DNA of 64,000 bases, from assembly GCF_000758755.1 (NCBI RefSeq), contig NZ_JRMV01000281.1, positions 295,981-359,980 of the forward strand, read 5' to 3'. Source of the DNA: Actinomyces sp. S6-Spd3 (GTDB lineage: Bacteria > Actinomycetota > Actinomycetes > Actinomycetales > Actinomycetaceae). Shown piece by piece: positions 17,487 through 29,827 of the stretch. The notes under the pieces were generated by a model. That model was not told the DNA's origin. It made no database searches and was given only the letters and a program-made list of their open reading frames with translations. Position numbers and translations under genes: made by a program. Numbering within the stretch: position 1 is the stretch's first letter; each line of letters opens with the position of its first letter.

Positions 17487-18587
17487 ATGAGTGCTCTCGG
17501 AGAAGAATTCTCCGCATTAGATGCGTTGCTCGAGGAATATACAGAGCTTGAAACGCGAATGTCTGATCCTGAAGTCCTTTCCTCCCCATCACTTCTCAAG
17601 CAGGTTTCCCGCCGCTACGCTGAGCTTTCTCGCATTAAAGCAGCAGCCGATCAGCTCAGCCATGCGCGAGATGATCTTCAAGCAGCACAAGAACTTGCGC
17701 AAGACGATCCCTCTTTCGCAGAGGAAATCCCCGCGCTCGAAGAGGAAGAAAAGTCTGCGCACGAACATCTCCTCTCGATTCTTGCTCCACGAGATCCCGA
17801 TGATGCCTGCGACGTGATCTTGGAAATCAAGGCCGGCGAAGGTGGAGAAGAATCTGCGCTTTTCGCCGCTGACCTTGCCAGAATGTATTTGCGCTACGCG
17901 GATTCGAAGGGCTGGAAGACAAGCGAGCTATCCGCCACCTACACCGAATTGGGTGGGTATAAGGAAATTACACTTGCCCTGCGAGCAACGGGTAACCCGA
18001 CTCCCGATGAAGGCGTGTGGGCACACCTGAAGTACGAAGGGGGAGTGCACCGAGTCCAGCGCGTTCCCGTAACCGAATCACAGGGACGCGTCCATACCAG
18101 CGCTGCCGGTGTCTTCGTCATGCCCGAACTCGAAGTCGATGACGAAATTGTTATCGACCCCAATGACTTGCGAATCGATGTCTACCGTTCATCGGGCCCC
18201 GGCGGTCAGTCGGTGAACACAACCGATTCCGCGGTGCGTATCACCCACCTTCCTTCGGGAATCGTCGTCTCCATGCAGAACGAGAAATCGCAGCTGCAAA
18301 ACAAAGAAGCAGCACTGCGTGTTCTTGCCTCGCGATTGGCTGCTGAAGCTAAAGCTAAGCGTGAAGCTGAAGCTTCTGCGCAGCGTCTTTCCCAGGTGCG
18401 CACCGTCGACCGATCCGAACGCGTCCGTACCTACAATTTCCCGGAGAACCGTATCGCCGATCACCGCAGTGGATTTAAGGCCTACAACCTTGATCAGGTT
18501 CTCGATGGCGCGCTTGATCCCGTGATTGCTTCTCTCCAAAGCGCAGACGAGGCCGAGCGCCTCGCATCTGCAGATGCACATGTATGA
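17487..18587 (+). CDS. prfA: Peptide chain release factor 1
   Basis: The 366 residues include the catalytic GGQ in [14 protein letters not shown] and the codon-recognition PxT tripeptide as PVT in [14 protein letters not shown], which marks RF1 (UAA/UAG) rather than RF2. The N-terminal coiled region and C-terminal [10 protein letters not shown] are typical. AAGGA precedes the ATG. The stop overlaps the start of prmC by 4 bp, coupling the factor to its own methyltransferase. Confidence 0.97.
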   Translation: MSALGEEFSALDALLEEYTELETRMSDPEVLSSPSLLKQVSRRYAELSRIKAAADQLSHARDDLQAAQELAQDDPSFAEEIPALEEEEKSAHEHLLSILAPRDPDDACDVILEIKAGEGGEESALFAADLARMYLRYADSKGWKTSELSATYTELGGYKEITLALRATGNPTPDEGVWAHLKYEGGVHRVQRVPVTESQGRVHTSAAGVFVMPELEVDDEIVIDPNDLRIDVYRSSGPGGQSVNTTDSAVRITHLPSGIVVSMQNEKSQLQNKEAALRVLASRLAAEAKAKREAEASAQRLSQVRTVDRSERVRTYNFPENRIADHRSGFKAYNLDQVLDGALDPVIASLQSADEAERLASADAHV

Positions 18588-19453
18588 GCACTCAATCTGA
18601 GCTCCTCACTTGGGGGAGCGCTCAGCTTAAGGAGCTCTCAACTGACAGTGGGGGAGCTTCACCTGCAGCCGAGGCCCGCTACCTTCTCGCGTGGGCACTG
18701 GGCGTGGATTCTCTCCTTCGCGCACCCCTTGAGGTCCCTCCCATCGCCGAGGCCAGCTACCGCACTGCCGTCATGAAGCGAGCGCGCCGTATCCCTCGTT
18801 CCCATGTCACTGGCCAGATGTATTTTCGAGGACTCAAGCTTGACGCGGGCGAGGGGGTCTTCACTGTTCGCCCCGAAACAGAAATGCTCGTTGAACACGT
18901 TCTGGAGCTGATTTCAAAGGATGGGATTCCAGAGGGGGAATGGGTTGATCTGTGCAGCGGATCGGCGGCAATTGCGCTTTCTTTGAGCCTCGAGGGAAAA
19001 CATCACGTGACTGCAGTTGAAGTGGATCCCTCCGCGTTTTCCTACGCGCAGCGCAATGTTGCCGCGCACGCCCACGCCAGCGTCGGCCTCGTCAATGGGG
19101 ACGCAACCCAGGCCTCGACGCTCAAGGAACTGGGCGGGAAAGTTGCGCTTCTCGTCAGCAATCCCCCCTACGTTCCACCCAACGAGGCACCGACTCAGCC
19201 TGAAGCACAGCGTGACCCGGCCGTGGCGCTCTATGGGGGAGGCGACGATGGTACACAGATCCCCAAACTACTGATTGACCGTTGCCGTGATTTGCTGATG
19301 AAAGACGGCCTTTTAGCCATGGAGCACTCGGCGTCGCAAGCCCAGACCTTGAGGGAATATGCGCGTGAGTGCGGCTTCACTCAGGTCCGAACCCTCAGTG
19401 ATTTAGCTGGCATCCCACGCTTTTTGTTCGCTCGATATACCGAAGGAGAGTAG
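18584..19453 (+). CDS. prmC: Release factor N5-glutamine methyltransferase
   Basis: A 289-residue protein with an N-terminal helical domain, the SAM-binding stretch [15 protein letters not shown] and the NPPY motif at 193-196 in LVSNPPYVP, which recognises the glutamine amide. It methylates the GGQ glutamine of release factors. Its ATG overlaps the prfA stop (ATGA). The tsaC start follows 6 bp downstream. Confidence 0.95.
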   Translation: MSTQSELLTWGSAQLKELSTDSGGASPAAEARYLLAWALGVDSLLRAPLEVPPIAEASYRTAVMKRARRIPRSHVTGQMYFRGLKLDAGEGVFTVRPETEMLVEHVLELISKDGIPEGEWVDLCSGSAAIALSLSLEGKHHVTAVEVDPSAFSYAQRNVAAHAHASVGLVNGDATQASTLKELGGKVALLVSNPPYVPPNEAPTQPEAQRDPAVALYGGGDDGTQIPKLLIDRCRDLLMKDGLLAMEHSASQAQTLREYARECGFTQVRTLSDLAGIPRFLFARYTEGE

Positions 19454-19459
19454 AAAACG

Positions 19460-20104
19460 GTGGAGCATATTCTTGATTGTCGCATGGGATGGGATCCGGC
19501 TGATCTCGCCTTTGTGAGTTCGCGAATTGCCAACGGAGACCTTGTTGTTCTCCCAACCGATACCGTTTACGGGATCGGAGTGCGTGCGGATAACCATGAC
19601 TCAGTTCGCGCGCTGCTTGCCGCGAAAGGTCGGAATGAAACCATGCCCCCTCCGGTGCTGCTCGCCTCTGTCGAGCAGGCATACGAGGTCTCGACTGATT
19701 TGAGCGCAGACGCTATTCGGCTCATGGAATCATTCTGGCCGGGGGCGCTGACCGTGATCGTTCAAGCCAATCCGAGTGTTGACTGGGATCTGGGACAAAC
19801 CGGTGGAACCGTTGCTTTGCGCATGCCCGCTCACGAGGCCGTGTGCGAGCTTTTGAGTGGTGTCGGCCCTATGGCGGTTACTTCCGCGAACCTCACGGGG
19901 CAGCCTCCCGCGACCAATGTGGAAGAAGCACGTGGATATTTCAGTGGCACTGTAGACTGTTACGTGGATTCAGGGCCGACCAAGAGCGCCGTTCCCTCAA
20001 CAATCATCGATTGTGCGCATGGGGATGCGACACTGCTGCGCGAAGGCGCATGGGCCCTCAAAGATATTGCTACTGTGCTGGGATACCAGCCCGGAACGCG
20101 CTGA
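19460..20104 (+). CDS. tsaC: L-threonylcarbamoyladenylate synthase (Sua5/YciO/YrdC family)
   Basis: The 214 residues contain the YrdC-domain signatures LVVLPTDTVYGIG, FWPGALTVI, VALRMPAH and MAVTSANLTGQP. The enzyme makes threonylcarbamoyl-AMP for the t6A37 modification of ANN-decoding tRNAs. The start is GTG 19460, with GAAGGAG about 11 nt upstream at the end of prmC. The prmC-sua5 pair is a common actinobacterial arrangement. Confidence 0.93.
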   Translation: MEHILDCRMGWDPADLAFVSSRIANGDLVVLPTDTVYGIGVRADNHDSVRALLAAKGRNETMPPPVLLASVEQAYEVSTDLSADAIRLMESFWPGALTVIVQANPSVDWDLGQTGGTVALRMPAHEAVCELLSGVGPMAVTSANLTGQPPATNVEEARGYFSGTVDCYVDSGPTKSAVPSTIIDCAHGDATLLREGAWALKDIATVLGYQPGTR

Positions 20105-20123
20105 GGGAGGAGACATCGACGCC

Positions 20124-21257
20124 GTGAAGGTCTATGTCCTGCTGATGGTTGTCGCGGCCGCATTGACGGTCCTGTTGACTCCACTCGTGCGCTGGGCATG
20201 CCTGAAATGGGGGATCGTCCCCAAACTGCGAAGCCGCGATATCCAGGCTGCGCCGATTCCTCGGCTTGGAGGCATTGCGATCACCATTGCATTGGTCATC
20301 ACAATGCTTATTAGTGCGCGCATTCCCTACATGGCACCGCTTTTTGAAACGAACGCGGCCTGGGCAGTTGTCGGCGGGGCGTGTGCGATGTGCGCCCTTG
20401 GCGTCGTCGACGATGTCGTAGAACTTGACTGGATGACGAAGCTGTCGGGGCAGATTCTCATTGCGGGATCGATGGCTTTCAACGGTGTCCAAATGGTCAG
20501 TTTCCCCATTTTTGGTCTGACGATTGGATCCTCGCGTCTGTCACTGATGCTCACTGTTCTTCTGATCGTCGGCATCATGAATGCGGTGAACTTTATTGAC
20601 GGTTTGGACGGTCTTGCCGCGGGAATCGTTGGCATTGGAGCTGCTGCATTTTTCGTCTATTCCTATGTGCTCACCCGCATTATGGGAGCTGCCTCCTATG
20701 CGACCACCGCTTCGTTGGCGGTCATCACTTTGGTGGGAGTCTGCCTGGGGTTCCTCTGGTTTAATTACCATCCCTCGTCGATCATGATGGGCGGCGGCTC
20801 AGAAACAATGGGTCTTGTGCTTGCTTCCGCTGGCATCATCGTGACGGGCCAGGTTGACCCCTCGCTTCTGGGCAGTCAGCAACTCATCGTCTCCTTGCTT
20901 CCATTGCTATTGCCGATCTCCGTCATCCTCGTGCCCATCGGCGACCTCGTCGTGACCAGTGTTCGACGAATGCTCCGAGGAAAGAGCCCCTTCCACGCAG
21001 ACCGTTCCCACTTTCATGACCGATTGCTTGAACGAGGCCACTCGCACCGCGGCGTTGTGGCAATTTTGTGGATGTGGACGGCTTTGGTTGCTTTCCCTCC
21101 CGTTGCTCTCTTGACGTATGACTGGAGGGTCGTCGCTTTGTGTACCCTCCCTGCGCTTTTCATCGGAATGCGTTTCACCGCATCGGAGTTCCCGACCTAT
21201 TCCCTGTTATTTGGCCGCGGGCCTAGGCGCAGGCGAGAAAGAAGGAAGACGCAATGA
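20124..21257 (+). CDS. wecA: Polyprenyl-phosphate N-acetylaminosugar-1-phosphate transferase (WecA/Rfe-like)
   Basis: A 377-residue polytopic membrane protein of about 10-11 segments in the MraY/WecA/TagO family. It has the magnesium-site motif NFIDGLDGLAAG, DDVVELDW and the cytoplasmic HFHDRLLERGHSHR loop (HxxH-type) of WecA. It would transfer an aminosugar-1-phosphate to undecaprenyl or decaprenyl phosphate as the first step in cell-wall glycan linker synthesis. GTG 20124 is chosen because GGGAGGAG lies about 10 nt upstream. Its place just upstream of atpI matches mycobacterial rfe. The stop overlaps atpI by 4 bp. Confidence 0.9.
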   Translation: MKVYVLLMVVAAALTVLLTPLVRWACLKWGIVPKLRSRDIQAAPIPRLGGIAITIALVITMLISARIPYMAPLFETNAAWAVVGGACAMCALGVVDDVVELDWMTKLSGQILIAGSMAFNGVQMVSFPIFGLTIGSSRLSLMLTVLLIVGIMNAVNFIDGLDGLAAGIVGIGAAAFFVYSYVLTRIMGAASYATTASLAVITLVGVCLGFLWFNYHPSSIMMGGGSETMGLVLASAGIIVTGQVDPSLLGSQQLIVSLLPLLLPISVILVPIGDLVVTSVRRMLRGKSPFHADRSHFHDRLLERGHSHRGVVAILWMWTALVAFPPVALLTYDWRVVALCTLPALFIGMRFTASEFPTYSLLFGRGPRRRRERRKTQ

Positions 21258-21685
21258 CTGACTTATTGCAGGCTCGAAGCGAAGAGCTTCTTCAAGCTGT
21301 TCGGCGCTTGGGATTCCTGATCCTCATTGGTGCCGGTGTTGCTCTGGGTTGGGCCCTGTACGCGGGGTGGGGACGCATGAGCCTTCTTCTTTCTGGCTGC
21401 ATGATCGTTCTTGGTGCGGTCACAACAACCTGCGTTCGCAACATGATCTGTGCCGACTCTCTCAATCGTTCCGCATGGGTTTGGGCTCATATGGGAGGGA
21501 CTTTTCTTGTCCTCATTATTGGGCTATTCCTGAGCAAAGCCTGGGGTATCTCGGCGATCGTCGTTGGACTTGTTCTCATTTGCGAGCATTTCCTCGTGTT
21601 CATCTTCCTTGGCGTTACTTTTTCGCGCATTATGCGTGGGGACTCTCGAACTGAGAGCACTTCGCATAACGAAGAAAGAGACTGA
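21254..21685 (+). CDS. atpI: AtpI-like membrane protein of the ATP synthase operon
   Basis: A 143-residue protein with four predicted hydrophobic segments, including LIGAGVALGWALYAGWG, GTFLVLIIGLFLSKAWGISAI and VLICEHFLVFIFLG. Such proteins occur between wecA/rfe and atpB in Actinobacteria and are called AtpI or subunit I; they may assist c-ring assembly. The assignment rests mainly on position and topology. It overlaps wecA by 4 bp. Confidence 0.7.
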   Translation: MTDLLQARSEELLQAVRRLGFLILIGAGVALGWALYAGWGRMSLLLSGCMIVLGAVTTTCVRNMICADSLNRSAWVWAHMGGTFLVLIIGLFLSKAWGISAIVVGLVLICEHFLVFIFLGVTFSRIMRGDSRTESTSHNEERD

Positions 21686-21783
21686 GGGATCTTTCAGAGG
21701 ACAATCTCTGGACGTATAACTTCATCAATGCAACTAGCTGGGCTACACTAGACCGAGTTGACCCTAGTGAGGAAGTGAAACAC

Positions 21784-22671
21784 GTGGAAGCGACAGTTCT
21801 CGGCGAAGAGAAAACCGCGCAGCGCAGCTACGCTATGCCTTTGTGGTACAAGGTTCTCATCGGTATTGTCGCGCTGATTGCTGCCGCAACATGTATTCCC
21901 GCTGTTACGCAGGCGCCCCACGCTCCCGGTATCCATGATTTCTTCCCCGATGCATTTTTCGGTGAGGGGACGCTCTTCCAATTCAACCGGCTGACGCTGG
22001 TGCGCGTGGTCGCTGGAATTACACTGTGCTTGGTTTTCTGGCTCGGTGCGCGCAGCGTCAAGCTCATGCCGGGGCGGGGACAGGTTCTCCTCGAAATGGC
22101 AGCCGAGTTTGTTCGCAATGGTATTTCCGTCGCGATGCTGGGTGAAGGACGAGGCCGTCGTTGGGCAGCCTTTATCGGTGTTGTTTTCTTCGGCGTCCTT
22201 TTTATGAATATCCAGGGGATTATCCCGGGAATGAATATCGCAGCTTCCTCTGTAATGGCTGTGCCGATTGTTTTCGCCATCATCGCCTACGTCTCTTTCG
22301 TGGGTGCTGGAATTAAACAGTACGGCTTCTTCCATTTCTTCAAGTCCCAGCTTTTCCCCAAGGGGTTGCCTTGGCCGATCTACTTCCTCATCACCCCCAT
22401 CGAGTTCTTCTCGACTTTTATTGTCCGTCCCGCAACCTTGGCCATCCGTCTTCTGTGCAACATGATTTCAGGGCACCTGCTTCTTGCACTGACCTATTTT
22501 GGAACGTCAAATCTTCTCATCGCTGCGGGTATGAAACAGACTGGTGCCCTCTTAACTGGAGCTGGTGCGGTTGCGGCAACGCTCTTTGAAATTTTCGTCG
22601 CTGTCTTGCAGGCATACATTTTCGCCATGCTGACAGCGGTCTACATCAAGCTTTCAGTCGAAGAACACTAA
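21784..22671 (+). CDS. atpB: F0F1 ATP synthase subunit a
   Basis: A 295-residue membrane protein with the subunit a signature PATLAIRLLCNMISGHLL, in which Arg222 is the essential proton-channel arginine. About five to six membrane segments are evident. GTG 21784 is preferred because GAGGAAGTG lies about 9 nt upstream; GTG 21775 would fall inside that site. A 98-nt gap from atpI could hold a promoter, for example TACACT at 21744-21749, but the -35 is poor. Confidence 0.95.
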   Translation: MEATVLGEEKTAQRSYAMPLWYKVLIGIVALIAAATCIPAVTQAPHAPGIHDFFPDAFFGEGTLFQFNRLTLVRVVAGITLCLVFWLGARSVKLMPGRGQVLLEMAAEFVRNGISVAMLGEGRGRRWAAFIGVVFFGVLFMNIQGIIPGMNIAASSVMAVPIVFAIIAYVSFVGAGIKQYGFFHFFKSQLFPKGLPWPIYFLITPIEFFSTFIVRPATLAIRLLCNMISGHLLLALTYFGTSNLLIAAGMKQTGALLTGAGAVAATLFEIFVAVLQAYIFAMLTAVYIKLSVEEH

Positions 22672-22922
<251 letters not shown>

Positions 22923-22923
<1 letters not shown>

Positions 22924-23486
22924 TGTTCGCACAGCTTGTTCCTATGTCCGAGGGATCGGTCGGAGGAATCGGCGTTGTTCTGCCCCCTCTTTATGAGATT
23001 TTCTGGTCAGCGCTGATCCTTCTGGTTATCCTCTTGGTCGTCGGTCTGTACGCGTTGCCGCGGATCTACTCCATGATCGACCAGCGGCGCGACGCCATTC
23101 AGGAAGGCCTCGACAACGCTGAGAAAGCTCGTGAAGATCTCTCTCTTGCTTCGCGTAAGAAAGACGAGATGCTTCGTGATGCTCAGGCTGAGGCTCACCA
23201 GATCCGTGAAGATGCACGCGCTCAAGCCCAGCAGATCGTCGCACAGGCACGTCTTGATGCGCAGGTAGAGGCTCAGCGCGTGCAAGATGCCGCTCAGCGT
23301 CAGATTCTTGCCGAGCGGCAGGCCGCGCAGATTAGCCTGCGTAGCGATGTTGGTCTGCTCGCAAGCGAACTCGCAGAGAAGCTCGTGGGTGAGCATCTGG
23401 AGAATACTGATCTCACTGCTCGCGTTGTGGATCGCTTCTTGGATGAACTCGAGGCTGAAGAAGTTCCCATTGGTGGTGTGAACTGA
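22923..23486 (+). CDS. atpF: F0F1 ATP synthase subunit b
   Basis: The 187 residues show one membrane segment (FWSALILLVILLVVGLYALP) and then a long charged coiled coil rich in Ala, Arg, Glu and Gln, the peripheral stalk. The ATG overlaps the atpE stop by one base. An internal Met8 (MSEGSVGG) is a possible alternative start. Unlike mycobacteria, b and delta are separate and only one b gene is present. Confidence 0.95.
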
Positions 23487-24274
23487 TGACTCCTGAGTTG
23501 TTACGCGAACGTCTTGCGCAGGCGGGCGATGAGCGTATGAAGGTAGCGGAAGATCTTTTCGGCGTCGCAGATTTTTTGCGTACGAATTCTTCCGTCCAAC
23601 GTGCACTCACTGACCCCTCGCGAGAACAGAGTGATAAAGACGCTCTTGTTGATCGTCTTTTCGCTCCGGTTGTATCTGCTGTCTCGATTCAGTGTCTGCA
23701 TGACCTGGTAGCGGGTCACTGGTCCCGTCCGCGTGACATCGTGCACGCTGTCGAAGAAGCAGGCTGCGATGCAGTGCTGCTCAGCGCGCAATTTGATGGG
23801 GTATTGGAAGAAACAGAAGCTCAGCTTGTTGCGGTTTCTGTTTTCCTCCAGTCACATCGCGATCTCAGAAATGAACTCTCTGACCTGTCTGCCCTTTCTC
23901 CGAAGGGACGCGCAGATCTTGCCCAGTCGGTGTTCCAGAGTGTTCTTGGCCAGCCGAGTATGCGTCTTTTGCGCCGATGCGTGGGACGAACCTCGCATGG
24001 CCATCTCTTGGGAAAGCTGCGGGAATTGGCTGTCCGCGCGGCAAACCTCTCCGGTCGACGCTTCGTATTCGTTGAGTCGGCACACGAGCTGAGTGACGAC
24101 CAGAAGATGCGTCTCGAGAAGATTCTTGAGACCAAGCTGGCCAGCCCCGTTTCGGCAACCTACACGCTGCGCCCCGAGCTGCTCGGCGGCCTCGTCATCC
24201 GAATGGGGACTGAGCGAGTTGATGCGTCGCTGGCCACACGAGTTGGCGCTCTAAAACGTTCGATCGTCGGTTAA
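23486..24274 (+). CDS. atpH: F0F1 ATP synthase subunit delta
   Basis: A 262-residue protein with the C-terminal OSCP/delta signature (YTLRPELLGGLVIRMGTERVDASLATRVGALK). It is longer than the roughly 180-residue E. coli delta, as is usual in Actinobacteria. It links F1 to the b stalk. The ATG overlaps the atpF stop by one base (TGATG), so translation is probably coupled. Confidence 0.93.
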   Translation: MTPELLRERLAQAGDERMKVAEDLFGVADFLRTNSSVQRALTDPSREQSDKDALVDRLFAPVVSAVSIQCLHDLVAGHWSRPRDIVHAVEEAGCDAVLLSAQFDGVLEETEAQLVAVSVFLQSHRDLRNELSDLSALSPKGRADLAQSVFQSVLGQPSMRLLRRCVGRTSHGHLLGKLRELAVRAANLSGRRFVFVESAHELSDDQKMRLEKILETKLASPVSATYTLRPELLGGLVIRMGTERVDASLATRVGALKRSIVG

Positions 24275-24312
24275 GCCCGATGTGTCTGAGGAATAGATAG
24301 AAGGAATGCTCA

Positions 24313-25953
24313 ATGGCTGATCTGTCCATTAGCCCCGAGGAAGTACGGGCGGCGCTCGACTCTTTCGTGGAATCGTATCAACCTGCACAGGTTGCGACCG
24401 ATGAAGTCGGTCATGTTACCGAAACTGCCGACGGTATTGCCCACGTTGAAGGGCTTCCCGGAACTATGGCAAATGAACTCCTGCGTTTCGAGGACGGGAC
24501 GCTCGGGCTTGCCATGAACTTGGAACAGCGCGAAATCGGTACCGTTGTCCTTGGGGATTTCTCCTCCATTGAAGAAGGACAGCCCGTTTACCGTACCGGT
24601 GAAGTGCTCTCAGTCCCCGTTGGTGATGGCTACCTCGGTCGTACCGTTGACCCGCTGGGCCGCCCCATCGACGGCCTCGGTGATATCACCGACCTGGAAG
24701 GTCGACGAGCACTGGAACTCCAGGCTCCCGGTGTCATGATGCGTAAATCGGTTCACGAGCCGCTGCAGACCGGCCTGAAAGCGATCGACTCGATGATTCC
24801 GATCGGTCGTGGTCAGCGTCAGCTCATCATTGGTGACCGTCAAACCGGTAAGACCGCAATCGCACTGGATACAATCATTAACCAGCGTGACAACTGGCTT
24901 TCCGGAGATGTCAATAAGCAGGTTCGATGCATCTACGTCGCCATCGGCCAGAAGGGCTCGACAATCGCTTCGGTTCGCTCGACTCTTGAAGACGCCGGAG
25001 CAATGGAGTACACGACGATCGTTGCTTCTCCGGCCTCGGATCCCGCCGGCTACAAGTACATGGCTCCCTACACGGGTAGCGCAATTGGTCAGCACTGGAT
25101 GTACCAGGGTAAGCACGTCCTTATCGTTTTCGATGACCTTTCTAAGCAGGCCGAGGCCTACCGCGCAGTTTCGCTTCTTCTGCGCCGTCCGCCGGGGCGT
25201 GAAGCGTACCCCGGTGACGTTTTCTACTTGCACTCTCGCTTGCTGGAACGCTGTGCGAAGCTCTCCGACGAGCTCGGTGGGGGATCGATGACCGGTCTGC
25301 CGATTATCGAAACCAAGGCAAATGACGTTTCTGCCTACATTCCGACCAACGTTATTTCGATTACCGATGGCCAGATCTTCCTTCAGTCTGACCTCTTCAA
25401 CTCGAACCAGCGACCGGCTGTTGATGTTGGTATTTCGGTGTCTCGTGTTGGTGGCGCCGCACAGATCAAAGCAATGAAGAAGGTCGCCGGTACCTTGAAG
25501 CTCACGCTTGCTCAGTACCGTTCGATGGCGGCCTTCGCGATGTTTGCTTCTGACCTTGATGCTGCAACACGTCGTCAGCTCACGCGCGGTGAGCGTCTCA
25601 TGGAGCTTCTCAAGCAGCCGCAAAACTCGCCCTATGTTGTTCAAGACCAGGTTGCGTCCATCTGGGCCGGCACAAATGGTTACCTCGATGATCTTGAGGT
25701 CAGCGAAGTCCTTTCCTTTGAAAGCGGCCTGCTGGACTACTTGCGTGCAAACTCCACGGTGCTTGATGAGATCGCCGCAACCGGTGAGCTCTCGAAGGAA
25801 ACCGAAGAAGCTCTGCGTGCTGCGGTTGAGACCTTCCATGGTCAATGGGTGAGTGCGAAGGCATCACCGGTCTCGCTTGATGACGCTGAGGTGCAGGCCG
25901 AGCGTTCTCAGGAAGAAATCGTTCGTTCGCGCCCGGTAGTGTCTGAGGCCTGA
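24313..25953 (+). CDS. atpA: F0F1 ATP synthase subunit alpha
   Basis: The 546 residues have the N-terminal beta-barrel, the non-catalytic P-loop GDRQTGKT at 174-181 and a conserved [11 protein letters not shown] segment. GAAGGAATG precedes the ATG. The C-terminus is somewhat longer than in E. coli (513 residues), as in other actinobacterial alpha subunits, where C-terminal extensions are known. It is followed by atpG after 2 bp. Confidence 0.98.
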   Translation: MADLSISPEEVRAALDSFVESYQPAQVATDEVGHVTETADGIAHVEGLPGTMANELLRFEDGTLGLAMNLEQREIGTVVLGDFSSIEEGQPVYRTGEVLSVPVGDGYLGRTVDPLGRPIDGLGDITDLEGRRALELQAPGVMMRKSVHEPLQTGLKAIDSMIPIGRGQRQLIIGDRQTGKTAIALDTIINQRDNWLSGDVNKQVRCIYVAIGQKGSTIASVRSTLEDAGAMEYTTIVASPASDPAGYKYMAPYTGSAIGQHWMYQGKHVLIVFDDLSKQAEAYRAVSLLLRRPPGREAYPGDVFYLHSRLLERCAKLSDELGGGSMTGLPIIETKANDVSAYIPTNVISITDGQIFLQSDLFNSNQRPAVDVGISVSRVGGAAQIKAMKKVAGTLKLTLAQYRSMAAFAMFASDLDAATRRQLTRGERLMELLKQPQNSPYVVQDQVASIWAGTNGYLDDLEVSEVLSFESGLLDYLRANSTVLDEIAATGELSKETEEALRAAVETFHGQWVSAKASPVSLDDAEVQAERSQEEIVRSRPVVSEA

Positions 25954-25955
25954 GT

Positions 25956-28360
<2,405 letters not shown>

Positions 28361-28361
28361 C

Positions 28362-28628
28362 GTGCCTGCCACCGATAAGTTGCAGGTCGAGATCGTTTCA
28401 CACGAAGGTAGGCTTTGGCACGGTAGTGCATCTCAGGTCAGCTTTCCGGCAACGGACGGCTCCATCGGTGTGCTTCCTGGACGGCAACCGGTTCTTGCGG
28501 GTCTTGTTCCCGGACGTGTGAGTATCACGACTGAGCAAGGAGTTGTCGACTTCGATATCGATAAAGGTCTGGCTTCAGTAGATTCCGACTTTATTACGAT
28601 TGTTGCGGAACACGCCTCCCAGATGTGA
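28362..28628 (+). CDS. atpC: F0F1 ATP synthase subunit epsilon
   Basis: The 88 residues contain only the N-terminal beta-sandwich (LQVEIVSHEGRLWHG, GSIGVLPG); the C-terminal helical hairpin that can inhibit rotation is absent or very short compared with the roughly 135-residue proteins. The start is GTG 28362 with AAGGA about 8 nt upstream. It closes the atp operon and is followed by a terminator. Confidence 0.93.
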   Translation: MPATDKLQVEIVSHEGRLWHGSASQVSFPATDGSIGVLPGRQPVLAGLVPGRVSITTEQGVVDFDIDKGLASVDSDFITIVAEHASQM

Positions 28629-28634
28629 GTGAGC

Positions 28635-28680
28635 GGTGTGCGGGCTTAAACTGTCCGCACACCCTCATTTTCATTTTCTT
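28635..28680 (+). terminator. Terminator of the atp operon
   Basis: GGTGTGCGG and its exact complement form a 9-bp stem with an 11-nt loop at 28635-28663. It is followed by CTCATTTTCATTTTCTT. It begins 6 nt after the atpC stop. Confidence 0.8.
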
Positions 28681-28692
28681 CAGGAGGTTTTC

Positions 28693-29091
28693 ATGGTTTT
28701 CGTTATTTACGCGATCGTGGTCCTCCTCCTTACCCTTTTTGCCCTCTGGGGCTACGTTAACGTGCGCGCTCGTCGCCTCGACCAGCAAGTCGGCGCCTTC
28801 CGCGCATGGGCACGTCTCGATTCGCATTCGGGCTGGATGTCAGGCATTGGCCAATATCAGGGTGATCGTTTGTGCTGGTATCGCCTCATTGCGCTTTCGA
28901 TGAAGCCTCATGTTGTTCTCCCCAGGCACGGCTTTGAAGTTTCCCTTCCCCTGCAGCGCTCGACCGATGGCTCCATGGTCGAGGTTCGACTGACTTCAGG
29001 GGATGTTTTTTTGGATATTGCAATCGAACCTTTGACCTACAACGGTCTTGTGTCCTGGTGTGAGTCTGAACCGCCCGCAATTCAAAGTTAA
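28693..29091 (+). CDS. DUF2550 family membrane protein
   Basis: A 132-residue protein with one N-terminal membrane helix (VFVIYAIVVLLLTLFALWGY) and a soluble domain containing GIGQYQGDRLCWYRL and RHGFEVSLP. It resembles the DUF2550 proteins found directly downstream of atpC in mycobacteria and other Actinobacteria; the function is unknown. AGGAGG lies 5 nt before ATG 28693. Confidence 0.8.
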   Translation: MVFVIYAIVVLLLTLFALWGYVNVRARRLDQQVGAFRAWARLDSHSGWMSGIGQYQGDRLCWYRLIALSMKPHVVLPRHGFEVSLPLQRSTDGSMVEVRLTSGDVFLDIAIEPLTYNGLVSWCESEPPAIQS

Positions 29092-29121
29092 GTTGTACTC
29101 GAAGTCCTGAAAGGCGGGCTT

Positions 29122-29820
29122 GTGCGCGTCCTTATTGCCTCTTGCACAGTTGATTACTCTGGTCGTCTCAGTGCGCACCTCGATCGTGCGGTCCGCTTGA
29201 TTATGCACAAAGCGGATGGTTCAGTCCTCATCCATTCTGATGGTGGATCATACAAACCCCTGAACTGGATGAACGCGCCTTGCACTGTCACTACTGAAAC
29301 CCCTGAAGAAGGCGAAGAACTCGACGGCGTCACGCAGATTTGGCAAGTACAAGCCGATAAAACGGATGACCGTCTTGTCATCCGAATTCACGAAATCATT
29401 AGCGATGTGAGCGAGGAATTCGGCGTCGACCCGGGCCTGGTCAAAGACGGGGTTGAAACGCACCTTCAGGAACTCCTCGCCGAACAGGTTCCTCAGATCC
29501 TAGGGGAGGGGTGGGAACTTGTTCGCCGCGAGTACCCCACACCGGTCGGCCCCGTTGACCTCTTAGTGCGAGACCCGCAAGGACTCCCAGTCGCGATCGA
29601 GGTGAAGAGGCGCGGTGGAATGGATGGCGTTGATCAACTCACGCGTTACCTCTCTCTTTTGGGACGCGATCCACTTCTTGACGGGATTCGCGGCATCTTT
29701 GCAGCTCAAGAAATCACCAAACAGGCCCGTACGCTTGCTGAGGACCGTGGGATTGACTGCTTGATCCTGGATTACGACGCGATGCGCGGTTTCGACGATC
29801 CCGACTCGCGTTTGTTCTAG
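29122..29820 (+). CDS. nucS: Mismatch-specific endonuclease NucS/EndoMS
   Basis: A 232-residue nuclease with an N-terminal DNA-binding/dimer domain ([20 protein letters not shown]) and a C-terminal RecB-like domain containing VDLLVRD and IEVKRRGG, the catalytic Asp/Glu-x-Lys set. NucS cuts both strands at mismatches and gives MutSL-independent repair in Actinobacteria. It starts at GTG 29122 with AAAGGCGGG upstream. Its place after atpC-DUF2550 is conserved in the phylum. Confidence 0.93.
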   Translation: MRVLIASCTVDYSGRLSAHLDRAVRLIMHKADGSVLIHSDGGSYKPLNWMNAPCTVTTETPEEGEELDGVTQIWQVQADKTDDRLVIRIHEIISDVSEEFGVDPGLVKDGVETHLQELLAEQVPQILGEGWELVRREYPTPVGPVDLLVRDPQGLPVAIEVKRRGGMDGVDQLTRYLSLLGRDPLLDGIRGIFAAQEITKQARTLAEDRGIDCLILDYDAMRGFDDPDSRLF

Positions 29821-29827
29821 CCCCGCG

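Noticed and set aside
24610-25845. Minus-strand open frame of 411 codons opposite atpA
   Set aside because: It is antisense to the conserved alpha subunit and has no signal for translation or known domain.
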